NCBI RefSeq assembly: GCF_030285665.1
Contig: NZ_CP127295.1
Span: forward strand, 3,286,001-3,350,000
Direction: 5' to 3'
DNA from: Amycolatopsis mongoliensis
GTDB taxonomy: Bacteria > Actinomycetota > Actinomycetes > Mycobacteriales > Pseudonocardiaceae
Length of the DNA stretch: 64,000 nt
Within the stretch, counting starts at the first letter, position 1, and every line of letters begins with the position of its first letter. The translations under genes were made by a program, and so were the position numbers. Below are positions 18,329 through 26,412 of this stretch, in pieces. Under the pieces are notes generated by a model. That model searched no databases and was not told the origin of the DNA. It worked only from the letters and a program-made list of their open reading frames with translations.

Positions 18329-20104
18329 TCAGGCGTCGTGGTGGGGGTGGCCGCCGCCCGGGTGGACGTGGAACTTCGCCACCTCCGGCGGGTGCACGAC
18401 GAACGGCCGCATCATGCCCTCGTCCTCGTGGTCGAGGATGTGGCAGTGGAACATGAACTCGCCGGTTCCCCCGCCGAACCGCCCGGCGACGCTCACCCAC
18501 TGGCCGGGGTTCACGATGATCGTGTCCTTCCAGCCCTCCTCGTACTTCTCCAGCGGGACGTCGGTGAACCCGCTGATCGGCGCCGTCGTCCGCTCCGACG
18601 CCTGGTCGAACGTCGTGGTGAAGCTCCGCCGGAACAGGGCCTGGAACTCCGTCAGGTGGATGTGGACCGGGTGAGCCGGGGGCCCGCCCGCGACGTGCAC
18701 GAGGTTCCACACCGCCCACCGGTCGTGGTCGATGAAGATGCCCGTGGTGTCGTCGAAGAGCCGTCCGGTCATCCGGAACGTCTTCAGCCCGCCGTTCGGG
18801 TCGTCCAGCTGGATGACCCCCTCGCCGCCCGGGTCCGCGTCGACCTGTTCGAGATCCCACATCTCCGGGTGGCCGTCCTTGTCGAGCAGCAGCGCGACCC
18901 AGACGTGGTCGTGGTCCTCCGGCAGCGTCGTGCCGTGCTGCAGCCGCACGTAGGACGTCGAAACCTTCTCCGGCAGCGTGAAGGAGTCGTGCTTCGCGCG
19001 GCCGTCCACCCGGAACTCCATCAGGTCCGGCTCGATCCCGCCGAGCCGCGGGTCGGCGTTGCGCAGCTTGAGCTGCTGCCCCTTGAAGCGGCTGAAGTCG
19101 ATCAGGACGTCGAAGCGCTCGGCGGGGGCGACGGTCAGGCCGTTCGCCGGGAGCCGCGCGGGCGCGGGCAGCAGGCCGCCGTCGGTGCCGATCAGGCGGA
19201 CGGCGTCGTTCACCGGGTTGTTGTTCTCGTCGACCAGGTTGAGCGTGTAGAACCGCGAGTTGGCCGCGTTGAGCAGCCGGAAGCGGTACCACTTCGCGTC
19301 GACGTCCAGGCGCGGCCAGATCACGCCGTTCACCAGGTTGAACGGCCCGGAGAACGGGATCATCGGGCCGTCCGGGACGTACGGGGACTTGAACAGCAGC
19401 TGCCCGGTGAGCGCGCCGGTCGCCGGGTCGGTGTCGAGGTTCCGGTCGGTGATGACCAGCGGGATCTCGCGGTCGCCGTGCGGCAGGTCGAGCGCGTCCT
19501 CTTCGTCGTCGCGGATCAGGTACATCCCGGCCAGGCCGGTGTGGACGTTGAAGCGCGTGATCGCCATGGCGTGGTCGTGGTACCAGAGCGGCATCGCCTG
19601 CTGCCGGTTCTGGTACTCGGCCAGCTGCGACGTGCCCTTGAGCCCCGCGTTGTGCGCCCAGCCGTCGTTGCCCGCGTTGGTGCGCGCGCCGTGGAGGTGC
19701 ACGACCGTCCACGCCGGCAGGTCGGCGACGCCGTCGACGATCGAGTAGCCGGGCTTGTCCAGCTCGCGGCCCGGGCGGCTGGTCGGCGCGTCGGTCACCG
19801 GGCCCTGAACCGCGACCAACGGGAACTCGCCGTCGATTTCGTTCGACCACGAAATCCGCAGCTGCTTGCCGCTGCGCACTTCGATCGTCGGACCCGGGAA
19901 ATGACCGGCATAGGTCCACAACGTACTTTCGGGCAATTGTGAGTGCAGTCGCTGCCGCCGGGTCACCATCGGAATGGTGATCGTCTCCCGGCTTCGGGGC
20001 CGGAGCACCGGTGGAATCGGCAATGGGTCGAGGAACTTGGTGAGTCCCCAGTTCGGCGCGGTGATGGCCCCGGTCGTGGCCGGGCGCTCGATGATATCGG
20101 TCAT
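18329..20104 (-). CDS. Multicopper oxidase, phenoxazinone synthase-like
   Basis: A 591-residue oxidase with all copper motifs: HLHG at 136-139, WYHDHAM at 174-180, HPVHIHL at 478-484, and the HCH at 553-555 followed by ILDHEDEGM, giving the type 1 copper His and axial Met. The C-terminus is His-rich. No signal peptide is seen, as in Streptomyces phenoxazinone synthase, which couples o-aminophenols; bilirubin-oxidase or CotA-like activity is also possible. The ATG at 20104 is fixed by GGGGGAGA six bases upstream. TACAGT at 20238-20243 (minus strand) is a possible -10, giving a leader of about 130 bases. Confidence 0.9.
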   Translation of the reverse strand: MTDIIERPATTGAITAPNWGLTKFLDPLPIPPVLRPRSRETITIPMVTRRQRLHSQLPESTLWTYAGHFPGPTIEVRSGKQLRISWSNEIDGEFPLVAVQGPVTDAPTSRPGRELDKPGYSIVDGVADLPAWTVVHLHGARTNAGNDGWAHNAGLKGTSQLAEYQNRQQAMPLWYHDHAMAITRFNVHTGLAGMYLIRDDEEDALDLPHGDREIPLVITDRNLDTDPATGALTGQLLFKSPYVPDGPMIPFSGPFNLVNGVIWPRLDVDAKWYRFRLLNAANSRFYTLNLVDENNNPVNDAVRLIGTDGGLLPAPARLPANGLTVAPAERFDVLIDFSRFKGQQLKLRNADPRLGGIEPDLMEFRVDGRAKHDSFTLPEKVSTSYVRLQHGTTLPEDHDHVWVALLLDKDGHPEMWDLEQVDADPGGEGVIQLDDPNGGLKTFRMTGRLFDDTTGIFIDHDRWAVWNLVHVAGGPPAHPVHIHLTEFQALFRRSFTTTFDQASERTTAPISGFTDVPLEKYEEGWKDTIIVNPGQWVSVAGRFGGGTGEFMFHCHILDHEDEGMMRPFVVHPPEVAKFHVHPGGGHPHHDA

Positions 20105-20283
20105 GCGATTCTCCCCCTTCTTGTCCGGGGGCAGGACGAATTGCGCCCCGGCGATTCCGCCGGCGACGTCGAAAAGTATTCCCCCGAACCCCTCGGTGAC
20201 CGGATACGCGACTCCCCTCGCGATACCGGTAATTCCCACTGTAGCCTTTTTCGGCGTGAGCCGCAGGTGCTTCGCGCGCGTGA

Positions 20284-20289
20284 TAGGTT
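20284..20289 (+). promoter_or_regulatory. -10 element for the leaderless HAD gene
   Basis: TAGGTT, six bases before the ATG at 20296; no ribosome site is present. Confidence 0.5.
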
Positions 20290-20295
20290 CCGCGC

Positions 20296-21090
20296 ATGAA
20301 CGAACGCCGGTGGACGTATCTCTCCGACATGGACGGCGTCCTCGTCAAGGAGGAGCACCTCGTCCCCGGAGCCGACGAGTTCCTCGCCGAGCTGAAGTCG
20401 AACGGCATCGACTTCCTGGTGCTGACCAACAACTCGATCTACACCCCGCGTGACCTGCGGGCCCGGCTGGAACGCACCGGGCTCGACATCCCGGAGGAGT
20501 CGATCTGGACGTCGGCGCTGGCGACCGCGAAGTTCCTCTCGTCGCAGCGGCCGAACGGCTCGGCGTACGTCATCGGGGAAGCGGGCCTCACCACAGCGCT
20601 GCACGAGGTCGGCTACGTGCTGACCGAGCGCGACCCGGACTACGTCGTGCTGGGCGAGACCCGCACGTACAGCTTCAGCGCGATCACGCGCGCGATCCGG
20701 CTGATCGAGGGCGGCGCGAAGTTCATCGCGACCAACCCGGACGCGACCGGCCCGAGCGTCGAAGGCTCGATGCCGGCCACCGGGTCCGTCGCGGCGCTGA
20801 TCGAGAAGGCCACCGGGCGCTCGCCGTACTACGTCGGCAAGCCGAACCCGCTGATGATGCGCTCGGCGTTGCGCCGATTGGGTGCGCACTCGGAGTCGAC
20901 GCTGATGATCGGCGACCGGATGGACACCGACGTGCACTCGGGCATCGAGGCCGGGCTGCAGACGATCCTGGTGCTGACCGGCATCTCCACCCGGGAGTCG
21001 GCCGAACGCTATCCGTACCGGCCGACGCTGGTGCTCGACTCGATCGCCGACCTGATCGGGCGAACCACGGACCCGTTCGGCGAAGGCTGA
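20296..21090 (+). CDS. HAD-IIA family sugar/nucleotide phosphatase (NagD-like)
   Basis: A 264-residue phosphatase. Motif I is DMDGVLV at 11-17 with nucleophile Asp11 and acid/base Asp13, motif II is LTNNS near 45, the cap domain follows, then the Lys motif GKPNP and motif [10 protein letters not shown] for Mg. NagD-type enzymes dephosphorylate small sugar phosphates or nucleotides in the cytoplasm; the substrate is not predictable. It diverges from the multicopper oxidase and is followed, 37 bases on, by a metallophosphatase gene that has its own leaderless-type promoter. Confidence 0.88.
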   Translation: MNERRWTYLSDMDGVLVKEEHLVPGADEFLAELKSNGIDFLVLTNNSIYTPRDLRARLERTGLDIPEESIWTSALATAKFLSSQRPNGSAYVIGEAGLTTALHEVGYVLTERDPDYVVLGETRTYSFSAITRAIRLIEGGAKFIATNPDATGPSVEGSMPATGSVAALIEKATGRSPYYVGKPNPLMMRSALRRLGAHSESTLMIGDRMDTDVHSGIEAGLQTILVLTGISTRESAERYPYRPTLVLDSIADLIGRTTDPFGEG

Positions 21091-21115
21091 CGATGGGCCG
21101 GGCGGGAGCAGGGCT

Positions 21116-21121
21116 TATCGT
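21116..21121 (+). promoter_or_regulatory. -10 element for the leaderless metallophosphatase gene
   Basis: TATCGT, six bases before the ATG at 21128, with no ribosome site. Confidence 0.45.
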
Positions 21122-21127
21122 CACCGG

Positions 21128-21928
21128 ATGAGCAAGTCCACGTACGTAGTGGGCGACGTGCACGGCCACCGTGACGAACTGGCCTCCGCACTGCGCGCCG
21201 AAGGCCTGGTCGACGACGAAGACAACTGGTCGGGAGCGGAGGACCAGCTGTGGTTCCTCGGCGACTTCGTCGACCGAGGACCGGACGGCGTCGGCGCGAT
21301 CGACCTGGTCATGCGGCTGGAAGAGCAGGCCGCGGAGGCCGGCGGCCAGGTCCAGACACTGCTGGGCAACCACGAGATCCTGGCACTGGGGATGTACCAC
21401 TTCGGCGACGAGCCGGTGCCGTCCGACTTCGGCCCGCGCAGCTTCGCCCGCAGCTGGGAGATCAACGGCGGCCTCCTGTCGGACCAGGACCGGCTGACGC
21501 CCGAGCACATCGAGTGGCTGACGGCCCGCCCGCTGGTGGCGGTGGCGGCCGACCACCTGCTGCTGCACTCCGACACGCTGGAGTACCTCGACTGGGGGTC
21601 GACGGTCACGGAGATCAACGAGGCGGCGGGGGAGATCCTGGCGGGCTCGGACATCGAGGCGTGGTGGGACGTGTGGCGCCGCATGACGACGCGCTACGCG
21701 TTCCGCGGCCCGGACGGCGAGGAGAACGCCCAGAAGCTGATGGACGCCCTCGGCGGGTCCCGGATCGTGCACGGCCACAGCGTCATCGCCGACCAGCTCG
21801 GGATCCACCCGACGCAGATCGAGGGGCCGTTCCTGTACGCGGGCGGGAAGGCGCTGGGCGTGGACGGCGGGTTGTTCGTCGGCGGGCCGTGTCTCGTGGT
21901 GGAGCTGCCGTACGAGCCGGAGTCCTAG
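21128..21928 (+). CDS. Calcineurin-like metallophosphoesterase (PPP family)
   Basis: A 266-residue phosphatase with the full metal-binding set: GDVHGH at 9-14, GDFVDRGPD near 45, GNHE near 83, and the later HSD and HGHS. These are the signatures of PPP-type serine/threonine phosphatases and symmetrical Ap4A hydrolases, so either protein or dinucleotide substrates are possible. It acts in the cytoplasm. It converges with the YccF gene and overlaps it by four bases. Confidence 0.88.
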   Translation: MSKSTYVVGDVHGHRDELASALRAEGLVDDEDNWSGAEDQLWFLGDFVDRGPDGVGAIDLVMRLEEQAAEAGGQVQTLLGNHEILALGMYHFGDEPVPSDFGPRSFARSWEINGGLLSDQDRLTPEHIEWLTARPLVAVAADHLLLHSDTLEYLDWGSTVTEINEAAGEILAGSDIEAWWDVWRRMTTRYAFRGPDGEENAQKLMDALGGSRIVHGHSVIADQLGIHPTQIEGPFLYAGGKALGVDGGLFVGGPCLVVELPYEPES

Positions 21929-22299
21929 GGGATCTCGACGATCTCCTTGCCGAGCGGCATCAGGGACACCGGGATCATCTTGAAGTTCGCCACGCCCAGC
22001 GGGATGCCGATGATCGTGACGCACAGCGCGATGCCCGTGAACACGTGCCCGATCGCCAGCCAGAGTCCGGCGAAGAGGAACCAGATGACGTTGCCGAGGA
22101 AGGACGCCGCGCCCGCGTCGCGGCGTTCGACCACCGTGCGGCCGAACGGCCAGAGCGCGTAGTTCGCGATCCGGAAGGACGCCAGCCCGAACGGGATCGT
22201 CACGATCAGTACGCAGCAGATCACGCCCGCGAGCAGGTAGCCCAGTGCCATCCAGAAGCCGCACAGGACGAGCCAGATGATGTTCAGCAGAATGCGCAT
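21925..22299 (-). CDS. YccF-domain inner membrane protein
   Basis: A 124-residue membrane protein made of two similar halves, each a hydrophobic hairpin followed by IPFGLASFRIANYALWPFGR or IPLGVANFKMIPVSLMPLGK. This is the duplicated YccF (DUF307) pattern. The function is unknown. Its ATG shares a base with the stop of the PhzF gene upstream (TGATG), so the two are coupled. M. tuberculosis Rv0870c, a membrane protein of similar size in this syntenic region, is probably the counterpart. Confidence 0.88.
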   Translation of the reverse strand: MRILLNIIWLVLCGFWMALGYLLAGVICCVLIVTIPFGLASFRIANYALWPFGRTVVERRDAGAASFLGNVIWFLFAGLWLAIGHVFTGIALCVTIIGIPLGVANFKMIPVSLMPLGKEIVEIP

Positions 22300-23054
22300 C
22301 AGACGTGCAGCTCCCCGCTCACGACGGTGACGGCCTGGCCGGCGAGGTGGACGCGGTCACCGTCCTGGCGGGTCCGGACGATCCCGCCGCGTGCGGAGAT
22401 CTGGTGGCCGGTCAGTTCGGTGCTGCCGAGCTTCTCGGACCAGTAGGGCGACAGGATGCAGTGCGCCGAGCCGGTGACCGGGTCCTCGTCGATGCCGACG
22501 CCCGGCGCGAAGAACCGGCTGACGTAGTCGACGTCGTCGCCCTTCGCGGTGACCAGCAGCCGTCCGGTCCAGGTCGTCTTCAGTTTCGCGAAGTCGGGTT
22601 CGAGTTTTTTGACCGCTTCGGCGTCGGGGAGGACGGCGACGAGGTTCTCGACGCCGCGGCCGACGTACTCGATCTCGGCGCCGGGCAGGATTTCGGACAG
22701 GTCGTCGTCGGTCGGGGTCGGCGGGTCGGAGGGGAAGTCCAGCTCGACCCAGCCGCCGTCGGCCTTGGCGCGCAGCTCGCCGCTTTTCGTGGTGTAGGTC
22801 TGTTCGCCGCCGAGGACGTGGGTGGTCGCGACGGTCGCGTGGCCGCACAGCGCGACCTCGACCGCCGGGGTGAACCAGCGAAGCGATTTGGGGCCTTTTG
22901 CGTTCGTGACCACGAAGGCGGTCTCGGCGTGCTTCATCTCGGCAGCGACGGCTTGCATCCACGTGGGGTCGGCGGGCTCGTCCAGCAGGACCACCCCCGC
23001 GGAGTTCCCGGTGAAGGCCCGGTCGGTGAAGGCGTCGACGACGAAGAAGCGCAT
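22299..23054 (-). CDS. PhzF-family isomerase/epimerase
   Basis: A 251-residue protein of the PhzF/diaminopimelate-epimerase fold: FVVDAFTDRAFTGNSAGVVL at the start, the catalytic-region Glu in MKHAETAF, RWFTPAVEVALCGHAT, and the second-domain GIDEDPVTGSAH. Members isomerise varied metabolites; phenazine synthesis is only one case, and no phenazine genes are nearby. The ATG at 23054 has TACATT six bases upstream, so it is probably leaderless. It heads a two-gene operon with YccF. Confidence 0.9.
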   Translation of the reverse strand: MRFFVVDAFTDRAFTGNSAGVVLLDEPADPTWMQAVAAEMKHAETAFVVTNAKGPKSLRWFTPAVEVALCGHATVATTHVLGGEQTYTTKSGELRAKADGGWVELDFPSDPPTPTDDDLSEILPGAEIEYVGRGVENLVAVLPDAEAVKKLEPDFAKLKTTWTGRLLVTAKGDDVDYVSRFFAPGVGIDEDPVTGSAHCILSPYWSEKLGSTELTGHQISARGGIVRTRQDGDRVHLAGQAVTVVSGELHV

Positions 23055-23060
23055 GTTCCC

Positions 23061-23066
23061 AATGTA
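23061..23066 (-). promoter_or_regulatory. -10 element for the leaderless phzF-like gene
   Basis: TACATT on the minus strand, six bases before the ATG at 23054. Confidence 0.45.
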
Positions 23067-23098
23067 GCCCGCGACCTGGGCGTGGTGATCATTTCTCA

Positions 23099-23130
23099 GG
23101 GAGATTCAAGGGTTGTCCCTTACGTCTCCC
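23099..23130 (-). terminator. Hairpin at the end of the PPE-like gene
   Basis: GGGAGA pairs with TCTCCC and AGGG with CCCT around a small loop. The hairpin includes the TAA stop of the PPE-like gene at 23120-23122. A likely terminator of the ESX-accessory operon; there is no U-tract. Confidence 0.4.
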
Positions 23131-24538
23131 CGATAGTGGGCTTGACGATCTTCTCGCCGTCCGGGCCGCGTTCGGGCTTGAGGTCGAAGACGTCCTCCTC
23201 GACCGCGTACTTGTTCTTGTGCTCCTTGTCGTCTTCCTTCTTCTTGCCGGCCCCGGCGCCCGCGGCCCCGGCGCCACCGGCCTTGCCCTTCGCGGCCGCG
23301 GCGGCGGTCGCTCCGCGTTCGAGGCGCTGCCCTGTCTTCCCGGCGCCGGCGGCTTTGCCTTCGCCGGCGGCTTTGCCTTCACCGGGGGCTTCCTTCGGAC
23401 CACCGGTGTAGCCGCCGCCGGAGACGCGCGAGCCGGCGAACCCGGTCCCGGCCCGCCCGGAGCCGATGCCGGGCTTGCTGCGCGTGATGTCGCCGCCCGA
23501 GCGGCCGCCGGACGTCCCGGGGGCCATCGCGAGGCCGTCCGGGGTCATCCGCGGGAAGGCGCCCGGGGCGGGCGTGCCGCGGAAGCCGGTGTTGCCACCG
23601 CTGAAGTTCGTCCCGCCGATCCCGCTGGTGGTCCCGGGCTGGACGAAGTTCGGCGGCGTGGTGCCGGGTGGCGTGGTGCCGCCGGGCGGGACGTAGCCGC
23701 CGGTGGTTCCGCTCGTTCCGCCGGGGCCGGTGCCGCCGATCGCGGGGGTGCCGGTGAAGCTGGTGCTGCTGGTGCCGTGGAAGCCGGAGACGGAGGTGGA
23801 GTCCCCACCCCCGAGCTGCGGCGGCGGCGCGTAGGTGGGCTGGGAGCTGGCGGTCTCGTGGTAGGTGCCGTCGAGGTTCTGGAGGACCTGGACGGCCTGC
23901 TGGTGCGCGGCGTCGGCTTGCTGCTGCTTGGCCTGGATGCCGGCCATGGTGCCGCTCATGCCGATGAGGTCGCCGTTGTTGTACTGCTGCTTCGCCTTGT
24001 CGAGCTCGGCTTGCTGGTCGAAGCCGGTGGGCTCGGGCATGTTGGTCTTGGCGTAGTGGGCCGCCGCGGACTGCTGGGAGTAGTGGTTCGACGCCAGCTG
24101 CATCGCGTTGCCGGTTTGTTCGGTGTGCCCGGCTGTGCTCTGGAAGAAGCCGTTCGCCTGGTCTGCTGCCGGGCCCTGCCAGGATCCGCCTGCCGCTGTG
24201 GCCGCGTCGCGGAACTGGTTGGAGGCGTCGGCCAGCCAGTTGCCGTAGACGTTGGCGACCCGGCTGCGGTCGTTGAGGTCCTCGAGGTCCAGGTTCTTGT
24301 GGACCATGTCGTACAGCACTTCGTGGGGCTGGTTCGCGTAGTTCTCGTCGGGCGATGGCGCACCGCCCCGCAGGGTTTGCCCCTCCTGCAAGAGTTTTCC
24401 CTGAGCAACCGAGTAGTCCGACGCGGCCTTCTCGGTGATGTGCTGGCCGTCGGCACCGCGACCTTGGAGCTTCTGGGCGGTTTCCGCGTAGTAGTCACCC
24501 TCGGACTGGCGATGCTGCGCCCGGTGCGGCTGACTCAT
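23120..24538 (-). CDS. PPE-like/WXG-type secreted substrate with Gly/Pro-rich tail
   Basis: A 472-residue protein. The first ~180 residues are helical and polar, with a WQG turn (GSWQGPAADQANGFFQS) like the WxG of ESX substrates and PPE proteins. Residues from about 225 on are low-complexity Gly/Pro/Thr/Ser, then Ala/Lys/Gly-rich, ending in the acidic segment EEDVFDLKPERGPDG. The ATG at 24538 has GGAG seven bases upstream. It is the last gene after the Esx-like and DUF3558 genes, with espG further upstream. Likely a type VII-secreted or cell-surface protein; its function is unknown. It sits where M. tuberculosis has PPE13. Confidence 0.7.
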   Translation of the reverse strand: MSQPHRAQHRQSEGDYYAETAQKLQGRGADGQHITEKAASDYSVAQGKLLQEGQTLRGGAPSPDENYANQPHEVLYDMVHKNLDLEDLNDRSRVANVYGNWLADASNQFRDAATAAGGSWQGPAADQANGFFQSTAGHTEQTGNAMQLASNHYSQQSAAAHYAKTNMPEPTGFDQQAELDKAKQQYNNGDLIGMSGTMAGIQAKQQQADAAHQQAVQVLQNLDGTYHETASSQPTYAPPPQLGGGDSTSVSGFHGTSSTSFTGTPAIGGTGPGGTSGTTGGYVPPGGTTPPGTTPPNFVQPGTTSGIGGTNFSGGNTGFRGTPAPGAFPRMTPDGLAMAPGTSGGRSGGDITRSKPGIGSGRAGTGFAGSRVSGGGYTGGPKEAPGEGKAAGEGKAAGAGKTGQRLERGATAAAAAKGKAGGAGAAGAGAGKKKEDDKEHKNKYAVEEDVFDLKPERGPDGEKIVKPTIGET

Positions 24539-24552
24539 GGCTGGACTCCGTA

Positions 24553-25122
24553 TCAGTTCTTCGGCAGCAGGGGTTCGATTTTCTCCGAGAATCCTTCGAC
24601 GAGCTTGCAGGCGTTGGCCGTGTCCGATCCCGAGGTCACCAGCACGAAGGCACGGGATGACGGCTTCACTTCCAGCCAGATGCCGCACTGCCCGGGCGAC
24701 TGGCGAGGTTCGCGTACCTCGACCGCTGCGCGCTCGTGGACCTTCCCCTCACTTGCTTGGCTCGGGTTGCTGACGTTGTTCTTGTAGCCTCGGCCGGGCT
24801 GAAGGGACAGCGCCACGTCGACCGGGCTCACGTCGCCGGCCCTCGGCTTGTTCGCGGCGCAGCTTTCCTTCGCGTCGGCGACGGTCGGGATCGCCGCCGG
24901 AAAACCTTCACTGGCAAGCGCTTGGTCCAAGAGCGAGCACGGGTTCAGGGAGGCGAAGGGATTGTCCGGATCGCTCGACGACGGGGCAGTGCTGGATGTA
25001 TCCGTCGTGCTGACGGCCGAGCTCGGGTTCGCTTGACCGCCGACCTGACTGGTGCAGGCAGCCACCGCCAACACCGTGAAAGCGGCGGCGGCCAGAACGG
25101 ACGGGATGCGTTGAGAGATCAC
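24553..25122 (-). CDS. DUF3558 lipoprotein
   Basis: A 189-residue lipoprotein. The lipobox VLAVAAC puts the lipid on Cys23. After a Ser/Thr-rich stretch comes a DUF3558-type domain with the NPCSLLD motif near residue 61, a Cys in the middle (KESCAAN), CGIWLEV, and ANACKLV. DUF3558 proteins are cell-surface lipoproteins of actinobacteria with no known role, often next to ESX accessory genes. The GTG start overlaps the stop of the Esx-like gene upstream (GTGA). Confidence 0.82.
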   Translation of the reverse strand: MISQRIPSVLAAAAFTVLAVAACTSQVGGQANPSSAVSTTDTSSTAPSSSDPDNPFASLNPCSLLDQALASEGFPAAIPTVADAKESCAANKPRAGDVSPVDVALSLQPGRGYKNNVSNPSQASEGKVHERAAVEVREPRQSPGQCGIWLEVKPSSRAFVLVTSGSDTANACKLVEGFSEKIEPLLPKN

Positions 25123-25616
25123 TGACCCTGCAGATTCTTGTTCAGCTCGGTGAACGCCACGGTGTGGGCGTCTTCGGTTTCGCGGTAGTTCTTTCGCGCG
25201 ATCACCATCGCCTCACGCGCCTCTTCGACCCCGCGTTTCATGAGCAGGAGGTTGGGGATCAACGCCTGCGGGTCACCGTTGATCGTCGTCGCGTTGAACC
25301 GGGCGACTGCCTGCGCGTAAGCGCTGCTCCCCATCCTCGCGGCATCAGCTATGATTTCCACGTCACGGAGCATCTTGTCGTAGCCGTCGATGAAGAAGTC
25401 GCAAGCTTTGATGTAGGCCTGGAACCCTTCCTCGTTGACCGCGAACTGACCGCCCTCCGCGAGGGCCTTCAGGTGGCTGCCGCCCGTGCTCACCTTCTGC
25501 GCGGCCGCGGTGTCCGCCGGTCCGGCGACTATGCCCGAGAGGAAGTTCGACCCCGCGTCCCCTTCGCCGGGTGGTGGCGTGAACGATCCCGGCGCGCCGA
25601 ACTGCGAACCGCCCAT
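25119..25616 (-). CDS. Small Esx-like helical protein
   Basis: A 165-residue protein. After a Gly/Pro-rich N-terminus it is almost wholly alpha-helical: QFAVNEEGFQAYIKACDFFI, then a long helix to the end (REAMVIARKNYRETEDAHTV). This is the pattern of WXG100-like or PPE-partner proteins, although no clear WxG is present. The ATG at 25616 follows GGGAGG and is preferred to longer upstream starts. The gene lies between espG and DUF3558 and is translationally coupled to the latter. The role is inferred from context. Confidence 0.65.
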   Translation of the reverse strand: MGGSQFGAPGSFTPPPGEGDAGSNFLSGIVAGPADTAAAQKVSTGGSHLKALAEGGQFAVNEEGFQAYIKACDFFIDGYDKMLRDVEIIADAARMGSSAYAQAVARFNATTINGDPQALIPNLLLMKRGVEEAREAMVIARKNYRETEDAHTVAFTELNKNLQGQ

Positions 25617-25686
25617 GACGCCCTCCCAGTCGTCGGCACCACCCTGCGTGGTCTCTCCGCACTGTACTAGTGACGAACAAGCCGCG

Positions 25687-26379
25687 TCAGTGGTTCCTGC
25701 CACGCTCGTGGAGCCAGGTGCGCAGGTGAGAACCGTCCGATGGGGTGAACGTGACCCGGGTTTCGCCGCCTGGCAGGGCCTCGCTGAACATCAGGAAGCG
25801 GCCGCCCGCGTTGTCGACGAACGTCACCGTTCCCGCCGGCCTCAGCGTGCCCGACACCCGGACCGACAGCTCGAACGTGCCGTAGCGGTGCAGGGGCCAC
25901 GACGAAAACTCGGTCGCCGCGTCCGCGTCGCGGCGGGTGCCGGGCTCGATGAACGTCAGCTCCGCCAGCGGCACCGGCCGGTACGCCGGGAGCATGCCGA
26001 CCACCAGGTCGACCAGCCGGTCGGGCCGGGTCTGGGCGAACAGGATCTCCTCGCCCGCCAGTTCCGAAAACACCCCCAGGCCGTGGCCGACGGCCGCGCG
26101 GTAGAACACCTGGCGGCCCTCCTCCGCCGCGCGGACGACGATCAGCACGTCCGGCTGGGTCCACGCCCGCAGCGTCTGCTCCACCTCGATGTCCAGCTTG
26201 TCCGGCCCCGCCAGCCCGCGCGCCCGCATCGACTCCCAGGACGCCGCCGCGATGCGTTCGTTCTCCGTGAGGGTGCGGCCGGGGCTGCGGATCTCGAACG
26301 GGTGCCAGTTCGCCGGAAGACCGGTACGCCGGACCGCCGTGTCGACCTCAGCCAAGCCCAGTGAAAATTCCTCCGGCAC
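25687..26379 (-). CDS. EspG-family ESX chaperone
   Basis: A 230-residue protein resembling EspG, the cytoplasmic chaperone that binds PPE proteins before type VII secretion. Recognisable parts are the N-terminal LAEVDTAVRRTGLPANWHPF, then RVFYRA-like and PVPLAELTF segments, and the C-terminal TVTFVDNAGGRFLMFSE. The GTG at 26379 has TACGCT seven bases upstream, which suggests a leaderless message separate from the operon on its right (stop at 26413). The presumed client is the PPE-like protein at 23120-24538. The ESX core genes (eccB, eccC, eccD, mycP) are not in the window. Confidence 0.78.
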   Translation of the reverse strand: MPEEFSLGLAEVDTAVRRTGLPANWHPFEIRSPGRTLTENERIAAASWESMRARGLAGPDKLDIEVEQTLRAWTQPDVLIVVRAAEEGRQVFYRAAVGHGLGVFSELAGEEILFAQTRPDRLVDLVVGMLPAYRPVPLAELTFIEPGTRRDADAATEFSSWPLHRYGTFELSVRVSGTLRPAGTVTFVDNAGGRFLMFSEALPGGETRVTFTPSDGSHLRTWLHERGRNH

Positions 26380-26386
26380 GTCCCCG

Positions 26387-26392
26387 AGCGTA
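26387..26392 (-). promoter_or_regulatory. -10 element for leaderless espG
   Basis: TACGCT on the minus strand, seven bases before the GTG at 26379. It suggests that the ESX genes start their own transcript, just after the five-gene AAA operon ends. Confidence 0.45.
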
Positions 26393-26412
26393 GCGGAACG
26401 GCCACCCCGCGC

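Noticed and set aside
22299..23054. PhzF as evidence for a phenazine cluster
   Set aside because: No phzA/B/D/E/G genes are nearby; the PhzF family is broad and it is paired with YccF here.
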